A stretch of 64,000 nt of DNA from an uncultured Pirellulaceae bacterium (GCA_937921995.1 CAKZVF010000065.1:62001-126000), one strand, 5' to 3'. Numbered from the stretch's first letter, positions 18,269 through 27,960 are shown. The notes: generated from the letters alone by a model not told the origin. Numbers and translations: made by a program.

Positions 18269-20140
18269 CTACGGATTCTCGATCGGTTCAACAGGCTTAG
18301 TTGATTCAACAGGCTCCGTTGGTTCAACAGGCTCTGCGAGCTGAACCGCCGCGTCAGGTTCAACCGACGGGTCAGGTTCATCTCGTTCAAGGGTCGGGCC
18401 GTTGGGTGGAGATAGAACCGGTGCCGGTTGCGAATCTTCTGTCGACTTGACGTAGCGACTATAAAACTGCATCTCAAATGCCAGCAACAGCGATAGTATC
18501 ACGAAACCGATAAACCAATAGCGCGGCCACATGCGCGGGGCGCGGACGCTGTCACCGTCAGCAGATTTCACCAGCCGCGTATTAATTCCCACCGCCCAAA
18601 ACGTCACCGCCGTCCCCAACACGATCGCCACAATGTTGGTAAAGAACAAAAGCGCCGCTCCGCCGCTGAGCACAAAATCGCCCATCGTCAACGACATGCC
18701 TGAAGTTGCGATCGGCGGAACCAGCGCCGCCGCAATCGCCACCCCTGGCAGCGCCGACAACAGATTCGGCCGGCTCATCGCATACGCACCCGCCACTCCG
18801 CTGAACAATGCCACAAACAGATCCACCAAACTGGGCGTGTCGCGACTGGCCATCTGCGGACTGATCCCCAGTGAACTCAACAACGTCACCAGCAACCCCA
18901 ACAACGCGCTGATCCCAAACGCCACTGCGAAACCAAAACACACCGATTTAATCGACGTCTTCATCAGTCTTTCGTTCGCCTGAATCAGCGCAAACCCCAT
19001 CCCCACCAATGGCGTCATCAGCGGTGCCACCAACATAGCCCCGATCACAACCGCCGCTGAATTATCCAACAACCCCAGCGCCGCAATAATCGTCGACAGC
19101 GATATTAAGGAAATGAAATCAAAATTGAACGTCGATCCCGACTGCAGACGATCGACCAACTGCACGCGATCGGCTTTGTCCAACTGCGGAACCACACGCC
19201 GGACCCAAATTTGAAAATTTCGTTTGACAAAATTGCCCAACGGCACCGCGGGCCTCATCGTCGCCAGCGCCGTTCTCTTTTCACTGACGGTCGATTCGTC
19301 ATCGGTTTGATTCGAATCCTTGACCTTAAATCGAAAGAAGCTTTTGATGGTCTTCAGATGACGCGTGCCCATCAGGACAAGATTGATCCCCGCAAAGTCT
19401 TTCTCCTCCAACACCTTCAACAGGCTATCTGCGAGCACGATTTCCGTTTGGACACATTTGCCGGCCGACCCCAACTTGGCAAGAATCTTCTGTGTATGCA
19501 CCTCCCCAATCGATTCAGCGACCTCGTCATCGTTGGGCCGCACATACAAAAACCGGACACTGCCGTCTTCATCCTCGGAGACCAAGCAGCACGCACGTTT
19601 GAGCGCCGCTTCGGCCAAGCTTTCCTGATGACAGACGACCAAAACATTCATTCCGCCCGCCGGTGGTCCACCGCGCACCATCATCGTTTCGCAAGGCGCT
19701 GTTTCGTACAGGCGCTGGGCCCACTGGGCATCGTTGGAGTTCGGTTTGATCTCCGAAGCGACTGGAAGAATCAACCGCGTGATGTCCATCTTCTCGATTT
19801 CCTGAACAAACGCGTCCTCGGGTTGCTGGGCAACCAATTCGATCGTCTCAATCAGCACGCGGTCATGATCCGAAGACGCGAAACCGGCGGTGATCTGTTC
19901 TTTGAGCACAACTTCGTCGCGCGAGTGACTTTCGATGGCTTCGAAAACGGCGTTGAAGACTTCCGCTTCTTCGCGCTCGCTCAATTCCAGCGGATCGAAT
20001 TTGGGTTCCGCTTGCTTCTGCCGCCTGGGTACGACGACGATCAGGTTCGTCACGTCAGCCCGAGCAAAACGAATGCCCCACGACACCAGCGCATGGGCTT
20101 CGGAAGCTTGATTAATATAAACAGCGACAGACATATCCAA
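18269..20140 (-). CDS. DUF389-family membrane protein with N-terminal universal-stress-like domains
   Basis: Core FNFDFISLISLSTIIAALGLLDNSAAVVIGAMLVAPLMTPLVGMGFAL matches DUF389 pattern. N-terminal ~270 aa resemble USP-like repeats; Pro/Glu-rich repetitive tail. Confidence 0.85.
   Translation of the reverse strand: MDMSVAVYINQASEAHALVSWGIRFARADVTNLIVVVPRRQKQAEPKFDPLELSEREEAEVFNAVFEAIESHSRDEVVLKEQITAGFASSDHDRVLIETIELVAQQPEDAFVQEIEKMDITRLILPVASEIKPNSNDAQWAQRLYETAPCETMMVRGGPPAGGMNVLVVCHQESLAEAALKRACCLVSEDEDGSVRFLYVRPNDDEVAESIGEVHTQKILAKLGSAGKCVQTEIVLADSLLKVLEEKDFAGINLVLMGTRHLKTIKSFFRFKVKDSNQTDDESTVSEKRTALATMRPAVPLGNFVKRNFQIWVRRVVPQLDKADRVQLVDRLQSGSTFNFDFISLISLSTIIAALGLLDNSAAVVIGAMLVAPLMTPLVGMGFALIQANERLMKTSIKSVCFGFAVAFGISALLGLLVTLLSSLGISPQMASRDTPSLVDLFVALFSGVAGAYAMSRPNLLSALPGVAIAAALVPPIATSGMSLTMGDFVLSGGAALLFFTNIVAIVLGTAVTFWAVGINTRLVKSADGDSVRAPRMWPRYWFIGFVILSLLLAFEMQFYSRYVKSTEDSQPAPVLSPPNGPTLERDEPDPSVEPDAAVQLAEPVEPTEPVESTKPVEPIENP
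18286..18339. repeat. 18-bp tandem repeat (3 imperfect copies) in the 3' end of the DUF389 gene
   Basis: GTTCAACAGGCTTAGTTG / ATTCAACAGGCTCCGTTG / GTTCAACAGGCTCTGCGA; encodes EPVEPTEPVESTKPVEP on the minus strand. Confidence 0.8.
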
Positions 20141-20258
20141 CCCGAACAGAAATGGAGGACCGTGAAAATGACACAGTCAAAATTTCACTCGTTCCGGTTT
20201 GTCATGTCAACCATAGCAACGGTCGTTCTCAGACCTAGGCAACAAATGACAAGCCCTC

Positions 20259-21530
20259 CTACAGAGACATTGGCGATTTTGCGTGCGCGTCTGCTTGGTA
20301 AGGCTGATACTCCATCAGTTCCACCGTTTTGCCTTGCAACGCGTACTCAATGCCACGCCATTTGACGGATGTCGCCTTAGCCGCTCGAAAGCAACCGTAA
20401 AAATACAACAGCTGCACCAACCACATCCGTACCCCCAACGCCACCAAGTCGGCGCGATCAAGCGGCTTGAGTTCCGGCAAACCGCGACTTTTGAGACTGA
20501 CCGAAACCGCTTCACGGACCAGCCAATATCCCCCCACCATCATCGCCGACGCCAGCCCGAACGTCAGCAAACAAAAGAACAGCCATACGACATCCAGTGT
20601 CAGCACCGCCATAATCGTGGCGCTGAACAAACAGAACACAAAAAATGCACTCAACCCGGCATGCACGCACGTCAGCACAAACGTTGGTTCGTAGATCTTT
20701 GACCAAGTCAGCATCCGCGCAATCCATGAGGTCGCAAATTTGGTGGTACAGTCCTCCCGATTCACCATCAACAGTTTGGGCGAGACAAAGATTTGGCCGT
20801 TCATCAATTTCGAAAAATCGGTCATCGGCCCGTCGTCGACGATCGCCGTTTTCCAATCGTCGATCAATCTGCTGACGATCAGGTCTTCATAGCGCACCGC
20901 CATTGACCCCGCCCAAGCGTGTTCCAGTAGAACCGAAGGCACGATGGCACCCGCGTTCCAAATCGAACGCAGCAGCGCCCCAGTGGATTTGCGGTCGTTC
21001 GGTTCAAACCATTGATTGCCCGTCGAAACACAAACCTTGGGGTTGGTCAGTGGACCTAAAATGTCGGCCAACCAATTCGCATGGACCTCCACATCGGCGT
21101 CCACGAACGCAATCCACTGAGTCTCCACCGGCAGCGCTTCGACGGCGCCGATGATGGCGTTGCACTTCAAACTGCAATTGAGCCGAGGAGGGTCCATCTC
21201 TGTGATCAACAACCGATTCTCGCGATCCGATCCCACTTTGATGCGCTGAAGCACATCCCAAGCCGGGTCGGATTTGTTATCGACCACCACCACGATTCGG
21301 TAGTTTCGGAAATTCTGATTTAGCAAACCCGCAACGGTTTTCTCAAGCGTCGGATCGCAACCACGCACCGACATGATGACAACGGCGTCCTCTTGCTGGT
21401 CAAGCGGAAGCGCGGGTGATTTGGCGAATCGTACGAGGTAATAAAACCTCGCCGCGCACGCAACGTTCACTAACGCACCGATCAGAATTATCCAGAAAAT
21501 GAAGGACATGCAAATCCACTTAAGCAACAC
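20259..21530 (-). CDS. Family 2 glycosyltransferase, membrane-associated
   Basis: AVVIMSVRGCDPTLEKTVAGLLNQNFRNYRIVVVVDNKSD..., FVDADVEVHANWL, plus C-terminal TM segments. Confidence 0.85.
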   Translation of the reverse strand: MLLKWICMSFIFWIILIGALVNVACAARFYYLVRFAKSPALPLDQQEDAVVIMSVRGCDPTLEKTVAGLLNQNFRNYRIVVVVDNKSDPAWDVLQRIKVGSDRENRLLITEMDPPRLNCSLKCNAIIGAVEALPVETQWIAFVDADVEVHANWLADILGPLTNPKVCVSTGNQWFEPNDRKSTGALLRSIWNAGAIVPSVLLEHAWAGSMAVRYEDLIVSRLIDDWKTAIVDDGPMTDFSKLMNGQIFVSPKLLMVNREDCTTKFATSWIARMLTWSKIYEPTFVLTCVHAGLSAFFVFCLFSATIMAVLTLDVVWLFFCLLTFGLASAMMVGGYWLVREAVSVSLKSRGLPELKPLDRADLVALGVRMWLVQLLYFYGCFRAAKATSVKWRGIEYALQGKTVELMEYQPYQADAHAKSPMSL

Positions 21531-21721
21531 GGGAAAATAAAAGAGAACGGGTCTCGATGGCGGGCGAAAAAGACGCTTGGTCGGCCGAATTCAATTATCG
21601 CCCAAACTCGGGGCGGTTAACGCGGCACGTAAAATCCTGCCCTGATTCTTGGGGAAGGCATTGGGAACGAATTTTTTACTCCGGACGCAAGGATAGCTTA
21701 AACCTGAACAGCGTCTAGTTT

Positions 21722-22711
21722 TCAGCCAAAAAATAATCGACGAACAAGCCGAACGAACTGAGGTAGATCTCGCCAGAAGGCCAAGTTCAGCCCAGTCAAA
21801 CGATTCTTGACCACTCCGTCTTCGGTTAAACGATGCGTGGCGGTGGCACCGGAAATCACATGTTTCCCATTGGCCAACCTCTGGTTCTCACGGGCCTCAA
21901 GCCCTGAAAGGTAGCAATGTTTGCGTCGCCGTTGGATGTCGGATTCTGTTTGCGTTGCAGTGCCGACATGTTGGTAGTCGTGATTTTGATGGATGGCAGT
22001 GACTTGATTTGATAGATCAATCACCGGCACGCCAGCGCTTTTGGTATTGGCCACCATCCAATTGTCCCAATTCCCGCGTCCAACGGCAAACGGCGGAAGA
22101 TGATCAAATTGACCACGCCTGAACGCAAAATACTCTTTGCAAACGATCGGAGCCGGCGTGCCTTCGGCGGCGGTCTGCTGCAACAATTTTTGCACGGCAA
22201 CACGGTCTCCAAAATCAACGCTTTGCCGCAAATCCAAATTTGTTCGTCGCCCGATCGCGAGAAATCTCTGATCAAAATCCGTGCGTAGAATCTGCAACAG
22301 CGCGTGTTTAAAATCCTGCAGCAGAATCACATCCGCATTGCAGAAAACAAGTACCTCGGCTTCGGTCGCGGCCGCTGCAATCTTAAACGCATCATCGACC
22401 AGCGGCGTTTGATGTTCGTTACGTTGGACTTGACCGGAATGGATCGCACCCAGTTCGTCCGCTGTTTCGGCGATGCCCGATTCGTTGCCGATGAGTATGA
22501 CTTCGACGTCGTCACCGAGCGCTTTCCAAGACGCGATGGCGTTGCGTTGGATGCAAGCAATGTGCGGATCGTCAAACGGTTTTGGCAAACTGAAAATCGC
22601 AAACGTCGGCTTTGCGATCGCATCTGAAGCATGGGTCGCTTGCACAGCGCTTTGTGCATCATTCGGCGGCAACGGCAGCAGATCTGATTGTGTTCTTCCT
22701 TTGGCGTTCAT
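21722..22711 (-). CDS. Glycosyltransferase-like protein (GT-A-like)
   Basis: ORF 21722..22741; likely start ATG 22711 overlapping the previous stop as ATGA. PTFAIFSLPKPFDDPHIACIQRNAIASWKAL..., EVLVFCNADVILLQDFKHAL. Confidence 0.7.
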   Translation of the reverse strand: MNAKGRTQSDLLPLPPNDAQSAVQATHASDAIAKPTFAIFSLPKPFDDPHIACIQRNAIASWKALGDDVEVILIGNESGIAETADELGAIHSGQVQRNEHQTPLVDDAFKIAAAATEAEVLVFCNADVILLQDFKHALLQILRTDFDQRFLAIGRRTNLDLRQSVDFGDRVAVQKLLQQTAAEGTPAPIVCKEYFAFRRGQFDHLPPFAVGRGNWDNWMVANTKSAGVPVIDLSNQVTAIHQNHDYQHVGTATQTESDIQRRRKHCYLSGLEARENQRLANGKHVISGATATHRLTEDGVVKNRLTGLNLAFWRDLPQFVRLVRRLFFG

Positions 22712-23787
22712 CGCACCGCCCTTTTGCGAAACGAGAACCATCGCCGGTAGTTCACGACACCACGCCGGATCAATTGCACAATGTTAAACGTCCACCAGTC
22801 GCCAAACCGAAACCCAGGATCCTCCGGACGCCAACCCGCAAACGCGGTCTGGTCCAGATGCTCATAAAAAAGGTCTCTCTGTGGATGGTGAACGCGGTGC
22901 TGCCACGGCTTGTATTCGGTCGTGTAGTGCACAATCGACGGATTGTTACACATCTTAGAGAATTGTTCGGCATCAATCGGGCATTGCTCAGGGCCCGGAT
23001 ACTCGTGAACATGCATCCCCTGATTCCATTTGGGCTCCAGCGGTATCCACTTCCCCGAAAACACTACGTTCAGGGCGTACTGATCCCAGCACCATACATG
23101 TTCGCGATTCTCACGAAGGCATTCAAACAGCTTCCGCGAAATATCGTCTTGCCGCCAGCGTTCCAAATTCAGCACCATCACACCGCTGTTGAAATAAGCG
23201 GCACTGCCGTCGATCCCCAGTTCCCGCCAATTCGCGATCGGAGAAATGGCCGCGACGTAGGGCACCGAACCAAAGTCAGCGATTGCATCTTCGGCGACGG
23301 CGAAATGTTCACGGGCATCGACGAATGGGCAAGCGATGTCAATGGCCGCCGCACAATAGGCATCGCCCAATTCCATTTGCCACAACTTCGTGACGTCATC
23401 CAAAACCAACAAATCGGAATCCAAGTAGACGACTCTCTCCACATACTCCGGCAACAGCTTCGACGCCAACAGACGCAGGTACGCCGCGTGACTGATGTGA
23501 TGAGACGTCATCAAATCAGAAACTTGGTCCAAATCCGGCCGTATCACCTGCACCGAAATCGGCAGTCCCACCAGCGTCTCTCTCAGCGCTGCCCAACTTG
23601 ATTCCGATATTCCGCCGTCCAACAGCACAACCTGCAACTGGTGCCCGTCTGCCAGATTCGAAGCCGCCGAATACAGCGTCACCGCTAAAGGTTTCACATA
23701 GTTCTCGTCGGCGGCGCACAGCACAATCGGAGATGTCGCGGTGACATCCAATTGCAGCGTGCGTTGTTGGGACGTGATTTGAATCAT
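22708..23787 (-). CDS. Glycosyltransferase family 8 protein
   Basis: IVLCAADENYVKPLAVTLYSAASNL..., RVVYLDSDLLVLDDVTKLW (DxD), YFNSGVMVLNLERWRQDDI, WDQYALNVVFSGKW. Confidence 0.92.
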   Translation of the reverse strand: MIQITSQQRTLQLDVTATSPIVLCAADENYVKPLAVTLYSAASNLADGHQLQVVLLDGGISESSWAALRETLVGLPISVQVIRPDLDQVSDLMTSHHISHAAYLRLLASKLLPEYVERVVYLDSDLLVLDDVTKLWQMELGDAYCAAAIDIACPFVDAREHFAVAEDAIADFGSVPYVAAISPIANWRELGIDGSAAYFNSGVMVLNLERWRQDDISRKLFECLRENREHVWCWDQYALNVVFSGKWIPLEPKWNQGMHVHEYPGPEQCPIDAEQFSKMCNNPSIVHYTTEYKPWQHRVHHPQRDLFYEHLDQTAFAGWRPEDPGFRFGDWWTFNIVQLIRRGVVNYRRWFSFRKRAVR

Positions 23788-23792
23788 GAGTC

Positions 23793-25103
23793 TTATGATG
23801 TACTGTCGGGATGAGCTTTGGGTCGAATGTTCTGCAGCGCCGCCAGCACACGTTCACGGATTCTGACAATCGGACCGGCGATCGGATGTTCGTGGATCTC
23901 ATCAAAGATCTGATGGGCTTGTTTTAGTTCTGCTTCCAGTTCTTGGATGCGAAAATTCAAATGGTCAACATGCCGGCGGGCGTGAGCCAGTTGAGCCTGC
24001 GTTTCCACCAGATCCGTTTCAGCAAACTCAGGCATGGTTGGAAACAGCGCCCGAGAATCAAAATGCGTCACAGATGTGGCTGGCATCGGCAATAGATTAG
24101 ACGGAAAGCTCAACGTCTGACCCGACGCAACTTGTTCTACCGCCAATTCCTGAACGCAGCGCACCAATTCAATCAAACGATCCGAAGCTCGTGACTCCCG
24201 ATACAGAATCTGTTGCAACTGCTGGTCTTGAAAATGAAGCTTACGCGGTTCGGGCTGTCGCAACTGATCGACAACCGTCGGCAGTTGCGAAGCATGACTG
24301 ACGTTCCAAGCCAAATTAAGGTAGCTGGGGCAGTCAAAGTAATTCAGCAACGCCGTCGGTTTCCCGCAAAGCATCGACTCAACAACCGCCGTCGATGGCG
24401 TGCTGAGCACCGCGTCCACTTCCTTCAACTGATCATGCAACTGGATCCCGGTCAGATCAGACGCTGAATTTTCAACGCTGATGTGTTCATCCAAACCGCC
24501 CGTCAATCGCCAGAGGACTTCGACCGAATCAGCATGCTGATCGGCGTACTTTTTACAGTCGGCGATCGCTTGTCCGACGGTAATCCACTGCCCATCGGTG
24601 AAGGCAGGCGTTTTGGCGGTCATCACCAACAAACGAAAACGATCGTGTTTCTGATTGTGTTTTTCTGGCGCGGATTGTGGTGAAGTTCCAGTCGCGTAAC
24701 GATCAAACCGAGGCACGCCCACGATTTCGGTTTTGCCGTCGTTGCCCCAACCGTTGAGAACACGCGCCTGATTCTCTCCGATACAGGCCACCTTGTGCGA
24801 AAGCACCGGCCGCATCGCAAACGGACACGCGACCTCGTCCGGACGGTTCTCCCACGCGTTCCGCCATTCAAGGATTCCGTCGATCATATAGATCGTCGCG
24901 ACGTTCTTTTGTTTCAGTTCCGTGATGGCTTGGCGGAAACGATCAAAGTGCTCCGAAAAGAACATCGCCACGTCACCCTCTTTGGCGATGCCTACGATTT
25001 GGTCGGCGTCAACAATTCGCACATCCAGCGCATCGGACACCGACCGGATGTGATGTTCGACCTCTGCGGAGGTTCCAACAAAAAAGACGTTTGATGTTCG
25101 CAT
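23793..25103 (-). CDS. Putative surface-polysaccharide glycosyltransferase (GT-B/CDP-glycerol transferase-like) with C-terminal coiled coil
   Basis: Likely start ATG 25103 (MRTSNVFFVGTSAEVEHHIRSV). VDAVLSTPSTAVVESMLCGKPTALLNYFDCPSYLN typical of GT-B C-terminal halves; C-terminal heptad-like HVDHLNFRIQELEAELKQAHQIFDEI. Confidence 0.6.
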   Translation of the reverse strand: MRTSNVFFVGTSAEVEHHIRSVSDALDVRIVDADQIVGIAKEGDVAMFFSEHFDRFRQAITELKQKNVATIYMIDGILEWRNAWENRPDEVACPFAMRPVLSHKVACIGENQARVLNGWGNDGKTEIVGVPRFDRYATGTSPQSAPEKHNQKHDRFRLLVMTAKTPAFTDGQWITVGQAIADCKKYADQHADSVEVLWRLTGGLDEHISVENSASDLTGIQLHDQLKEVDAVLSTPSTAVVESMLCGKPTALLNYFDCPSYLNLAWNVSHASQLPTVVDQLRQPEPRKLHFQDQQLQQILYRESRASDRLIELVRCVQELAVEQVASGQTLSFPSNLLPMPATSVTHFDSRALFPTMPEFAETDLVETQAQLAHARRHVDHLNFRIQELEAELKQAHQIFDEIHEHPIAGPIVRIRERVLAALQNIRPKAHPDSTS

Positions 25104-25123
25104 TGCTTGGATCCAGTCAGCCC

Positions 25124-26047
25124 TTAGAAGGCACTGGCATCGAGGACGGTGCCATCGTTGCGCGAACATAACTGAAAAAGTGCCTCCGCCGAAACGTCGA
25201 CCGAAACGGAGTGAACGCTGGCATCTCCAAAAACAAAATTGACGGTGCCAGGATGAGCACTGCCAAAAAGTGGCGTGATCCCAACAGCAACATTTTCCTT
25301 GGGCGATTTTGCCAGTCCAAGATAACCACCGCCTAATCGCATAAAGGTGCCCGGTTCGTCACCGTTGTAGATGCTGCCATCACCAAAGCCACCGGACAGC
25401 CCGAAGTGTTCGGGGTTAACAAATTTTTCGCCAACAAAGATCGTGCTGGAAGAACCATCGGTCAGATCTTGAAAGCCGTATCTTCCTTTGATCGTTTTAG
25501 TCAACCTGTTGTTGCTGACGGGATTGTCACGTTTTAATCCGCTATTGAAGACGCCATCGACCGGTTCGGTGAACAGCGCCCACTGAAAGGTTGGATGGTG
25601 CAAGTGAGTGCCTGCGTTGCCTGCATAGTCGCCGACGGCCCCCGTTAATCGTCCATCTTTTTCGGATACGCTCAACATCGGTCCGGCGCGGCGTGTTGGG
25701 CAAAGCATTCCCGGCACGCTTTCGGTGATCACGTTCGGATCCTGATCAGCGTACAGCGCTTGAGAATCAAACCGGTTGGCGAGATTCTCTTGATCCAGAT
25801 ACGGCATCAGCAAAACAGGCCAAGTCAGAAATCCATCGGCCGGTCGCGATGGAGGAATGCGAGTGATCGAACTTTCGTAATTTAGCGTCGCAAGCCCGAT
25901 CTGTTTTAGATTGTTCAAGCATTGCGTCCCCCGCGCGGCCTCGCGTACGTTCTGAACCGCGGGCAGCAACATGCCGATCAAGACACCAATTATGGCGATC
26001 GTGACCAGCAGTTCGACGAGCGTAAAAGCGGTTCGTTGGTGGGGCAT
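25124..26047 (-). CDS. DUF1559 domain-containing protein with type IV prepilin-like N-terminus
   Basis: MPHQRTAFTLVELLVTIAIIGVLIGMLLPAVQNVREAARGTQCLNNLKQIGLATLNYES; typical planctomycete family. Longer ORF start at 26089. Confidence 0.95.
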   Translation of the reverse strand: MPHQRTAFTLVELLVTIAIIGVLIGMLLPAVQNVREAARGTQCLNNLKQIGLATLNYESSITRIPPSRPADGFLTWPVLLMPYLDQENLANRFDSQALYADQDPNVITESVPGMLCPTRRAGPMLSVSEKDGRLTGAVGDYAGNAGTHLHHPTFQWALFTEPVDGVFNSGLKRDNPVSNNRLTKTIKGRYGFQDLTDGSSSTIFVGEKFVNPEHFGLSGGFGDGSIYNGDEPGTFMRLGGGYLGLAKSPKENVAVGITPLFGSAHPGTVNFVFGDASVHSVSVDVSAEALFQLCSRNDGTVLDASAF

Positions 26048-26255
26048 GGATGAAGCAGATGCGTAAGTCAAGGATGTTCGAAGTGTCATATTCTAGGTGA
26101 AAAGTAGATCGCACAAGTCAAAAATCACCCGTTCCTTAAAATCACTCCGCTAACGTGCGCTGTGTTGTACCGTTTTTCTCGATTTTCGGCGATTAGAAGC
26201 AATTTGGCAGCGCGTTGGCCAGCATACAAACTCAAAAATGGCGCATCAACAACCC

Positions 26256-27470
26256 TCACTCCAACAGCTCCAACAACGGTCGATACGTTTCAACAACAGA
26301 CCGTTTTGCCTGAGCGCAGGCCGCCAGCCTGACCTCCTCAAATGACTGGCGATCTTTCAACCATTGAACGATTACTTCTCTCATCGCCGATAATTGCGGG
26401 ACCACCGTCACGCTACCGGCGGTACTCCCGACCCACCCAGCGGTCGTGCAGAGCAAAGGCTTGCCGTAAGCGATGGCTTCGACCGACTTTATCTTCAACC
26501 CGGTTCCATAACCAACGGGATTGATTACCGCATCGACGGAAGCGTAGAAATCGCTCACGTCGCCAACGCGGCCTAACAACTCGACATTCCCAAACCGAAA
26601 TTCTGGAACGACTTCGTTGGAGACATTCCCCGCCACGACCAATCGGATACGGGGCTGATCCTGCAAGTCACGCCAGACCACGTCCAGGAATTCATTGACG
26701 CCGTCAACATTCGAAGCGTTGCTGGATCCAAGATAACCGAGCGTGAAAACTTCCGGATCGCTTGACGTTTTGCATTCACTCGCATCGGCACCCAACGTTT
26801 GATGCCCCACAACGATGACGGATCTGCCAGGTGCCATTTTCGAAAAAGTATTGGCTTCGTCGTCTTGGATTGCGATGATGGTGTCGAACGCGCGAAGCGC
26901 CGCGGCCTCTTCTTCTTCAGAAACTGCGATCCAATGCGGCTGTCCATGGTCGGTGAATACTTGTTGACGACGAGACAACAAATCGTGAGTGTCAACCAAA
27001 CAGTGGATCTTCGACCTCAGATCAACAGGAATTGACTCCACCAAGTATGCCATCGTGATGTACTCGCAGACGATTGCCTGGGCCGCAAATTCGATCACCG
27101 TTTTTTTAAACGCGTCCTCGGCCCAAGGCCACCGAAAGTCACTCAATTTAAGTGGACCTTTATGATCGTCCGCCGGATCACGACCACCGGCAAGGTTCTC
27201 AACGGCGTGTTTCAGCGCGTCCATCTGCCACTTGATTCTTCCCGCAAATGATTCATCGGCCGAGGAAGCTTGATCAGATCTGTGAAACGCGACGTCCAAA
27301 CCAAGCTGATCAGCCGCCGCGTGGTCCGATGATTCCGCGTGACCGGGAAAGAAAATGCGGACCTGATGTCCGTGGGTCATGAGGGCTTTGACCATCGAAA
27401 AAATGCGCTGTTGCGCGCCTGTTTCGCGATTCCAAAAAGGCACGATCGTCGCAAACAGAATTTTTTTCAT
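26256..27470 (-). CDS. Glycosyltransferase (GT4-like)
   Basis: MKKILFATIVPFWNRETGAQQRIFSMVKALMTHGHQVRIFFPG...; VDAVINPVGYGTGLKIKSVEAIAYGKPLLCTTAG. Confidence 0.85.
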   Translation of the reverse strand: MKKILFATIVPFWNRETGAQQRIFSMVKALMTHGHQVRIFFPGHAESSDHAAADQLGLDVAFHRSDQASSADESFAGRIKWQMDALKHAVENLAGGRDPADDHKGPLKLSDFRWPWAEDAFKKTVIEFAAQAIVCEYITMAYLVESIPVDLRSKIHCLVDTHDLLSRRQQVFTDHGQPHWIAVSEEEEAAALRAFDTIIAIQDDEANTFSKMAPGRSVIVVGHQTLGADASECKTSSDPEVFTLGYLGSSNASNVDGVNEFLDVVWRDLQDQPRIRLVVAGNVSNEVVPEFRFGNVELLGRVGDVSDFYASVDAVINPVGYGTGLKIKSVEAIAYGKPLLCTTAGWVGSTAGSVTVVPQLSAMREVIVQWLKDRQSFEEVRLAACAQAKRSVVETYRPLLELLE

Positions 27471-27562
27471 AGCCACTTAATGTTCTGGTCGTGGATTCAG
27501 TCTCGACAAACAACCATGACGCCGGGACGAGCGAATTAGAATGTATCGACAATATAGAACAG

Positions 27563-27740
27563 CGCGTAGGGCCGTTTCCTACCGGCCGCGCCCAACTTTA
27601 CCCAAAACGGCCGTTAGGAACCGGCCGCATAGGATGAGGTTGCCCTTTGTCAATCACGAAGTGATGACAGGTAGTAGACCCGGACGCAAGTCCGGGGGAC
27701 GGTTAATCATTGGCTCCGTTAGTCCTGAAAGGACGGCATG
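27563..27740. repeat. Cluster of short palindromes/hairpins (REP-like structured intergenic DNA)
   Basis: GGCCGTTTCCTACCGGCCGC / GGCCGTTAGGAACCGGCCGC palindromic pair. ATCAC-GAA-GTGAT (27653-27665), CCCGGAC-GCAA-GTCCGGG (27679-27696), GTCCT-GAA-AGGAC (27722-27734). Confidence 0.75.
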
Positions 27741-27743
27741 AAT

Positions 27744-27874
27744 CTAGTGCTTTGTCAGGGATGGAAGTTAGAGTGTGTCGTCGTAGCCGGAGTCGCCAGA
27801 CTTCGGTTTTATACTGCTGAACTGAATTCTGGCGAATCCAGCTACCCTAAAATTAAATGTTGACAGAGCACTAG
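27744..27874. mobile_element. MITE-like element with nested terminal inverted repeats, bounded by CTAG
   Basis: Outer arms CTAGTGCTTTGTCA (27744-27757) / TGACAGAGCACTAG (27861-27874), 13/14 complementary. Inner arms GTAGCCGGAGTCGCCAGACTTC (27783-27804) / GAATTCTGGCGAATCCAGCTAC (27824-27845), 19/22. No ORF. Confidence 0.7.
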
Positions 27875-27960
27875 CCATCAAGGTTGTTGGCTAAAGCAGA
27901 GAATTCATTCAGAACACATGGAACAGGTGACATAAATCGCTAAGCTGAACACTCCCACCA

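Noticed and set aside
19211-20365. 384-aa plus-strand ORF opposite the DUF389 gene
   Set aside because: Antisense shadow of a clearly recognisable minus-strand gene; low-complexity His/Arg/Gln-rich translation without domain motifs.
22612-23601. 329-aa plus-strand ORF opposite the GT8 gene
   Set aside because: Shadow ORF; Arg/His-rich, no motif, and the GT8 frame is unambiguous.
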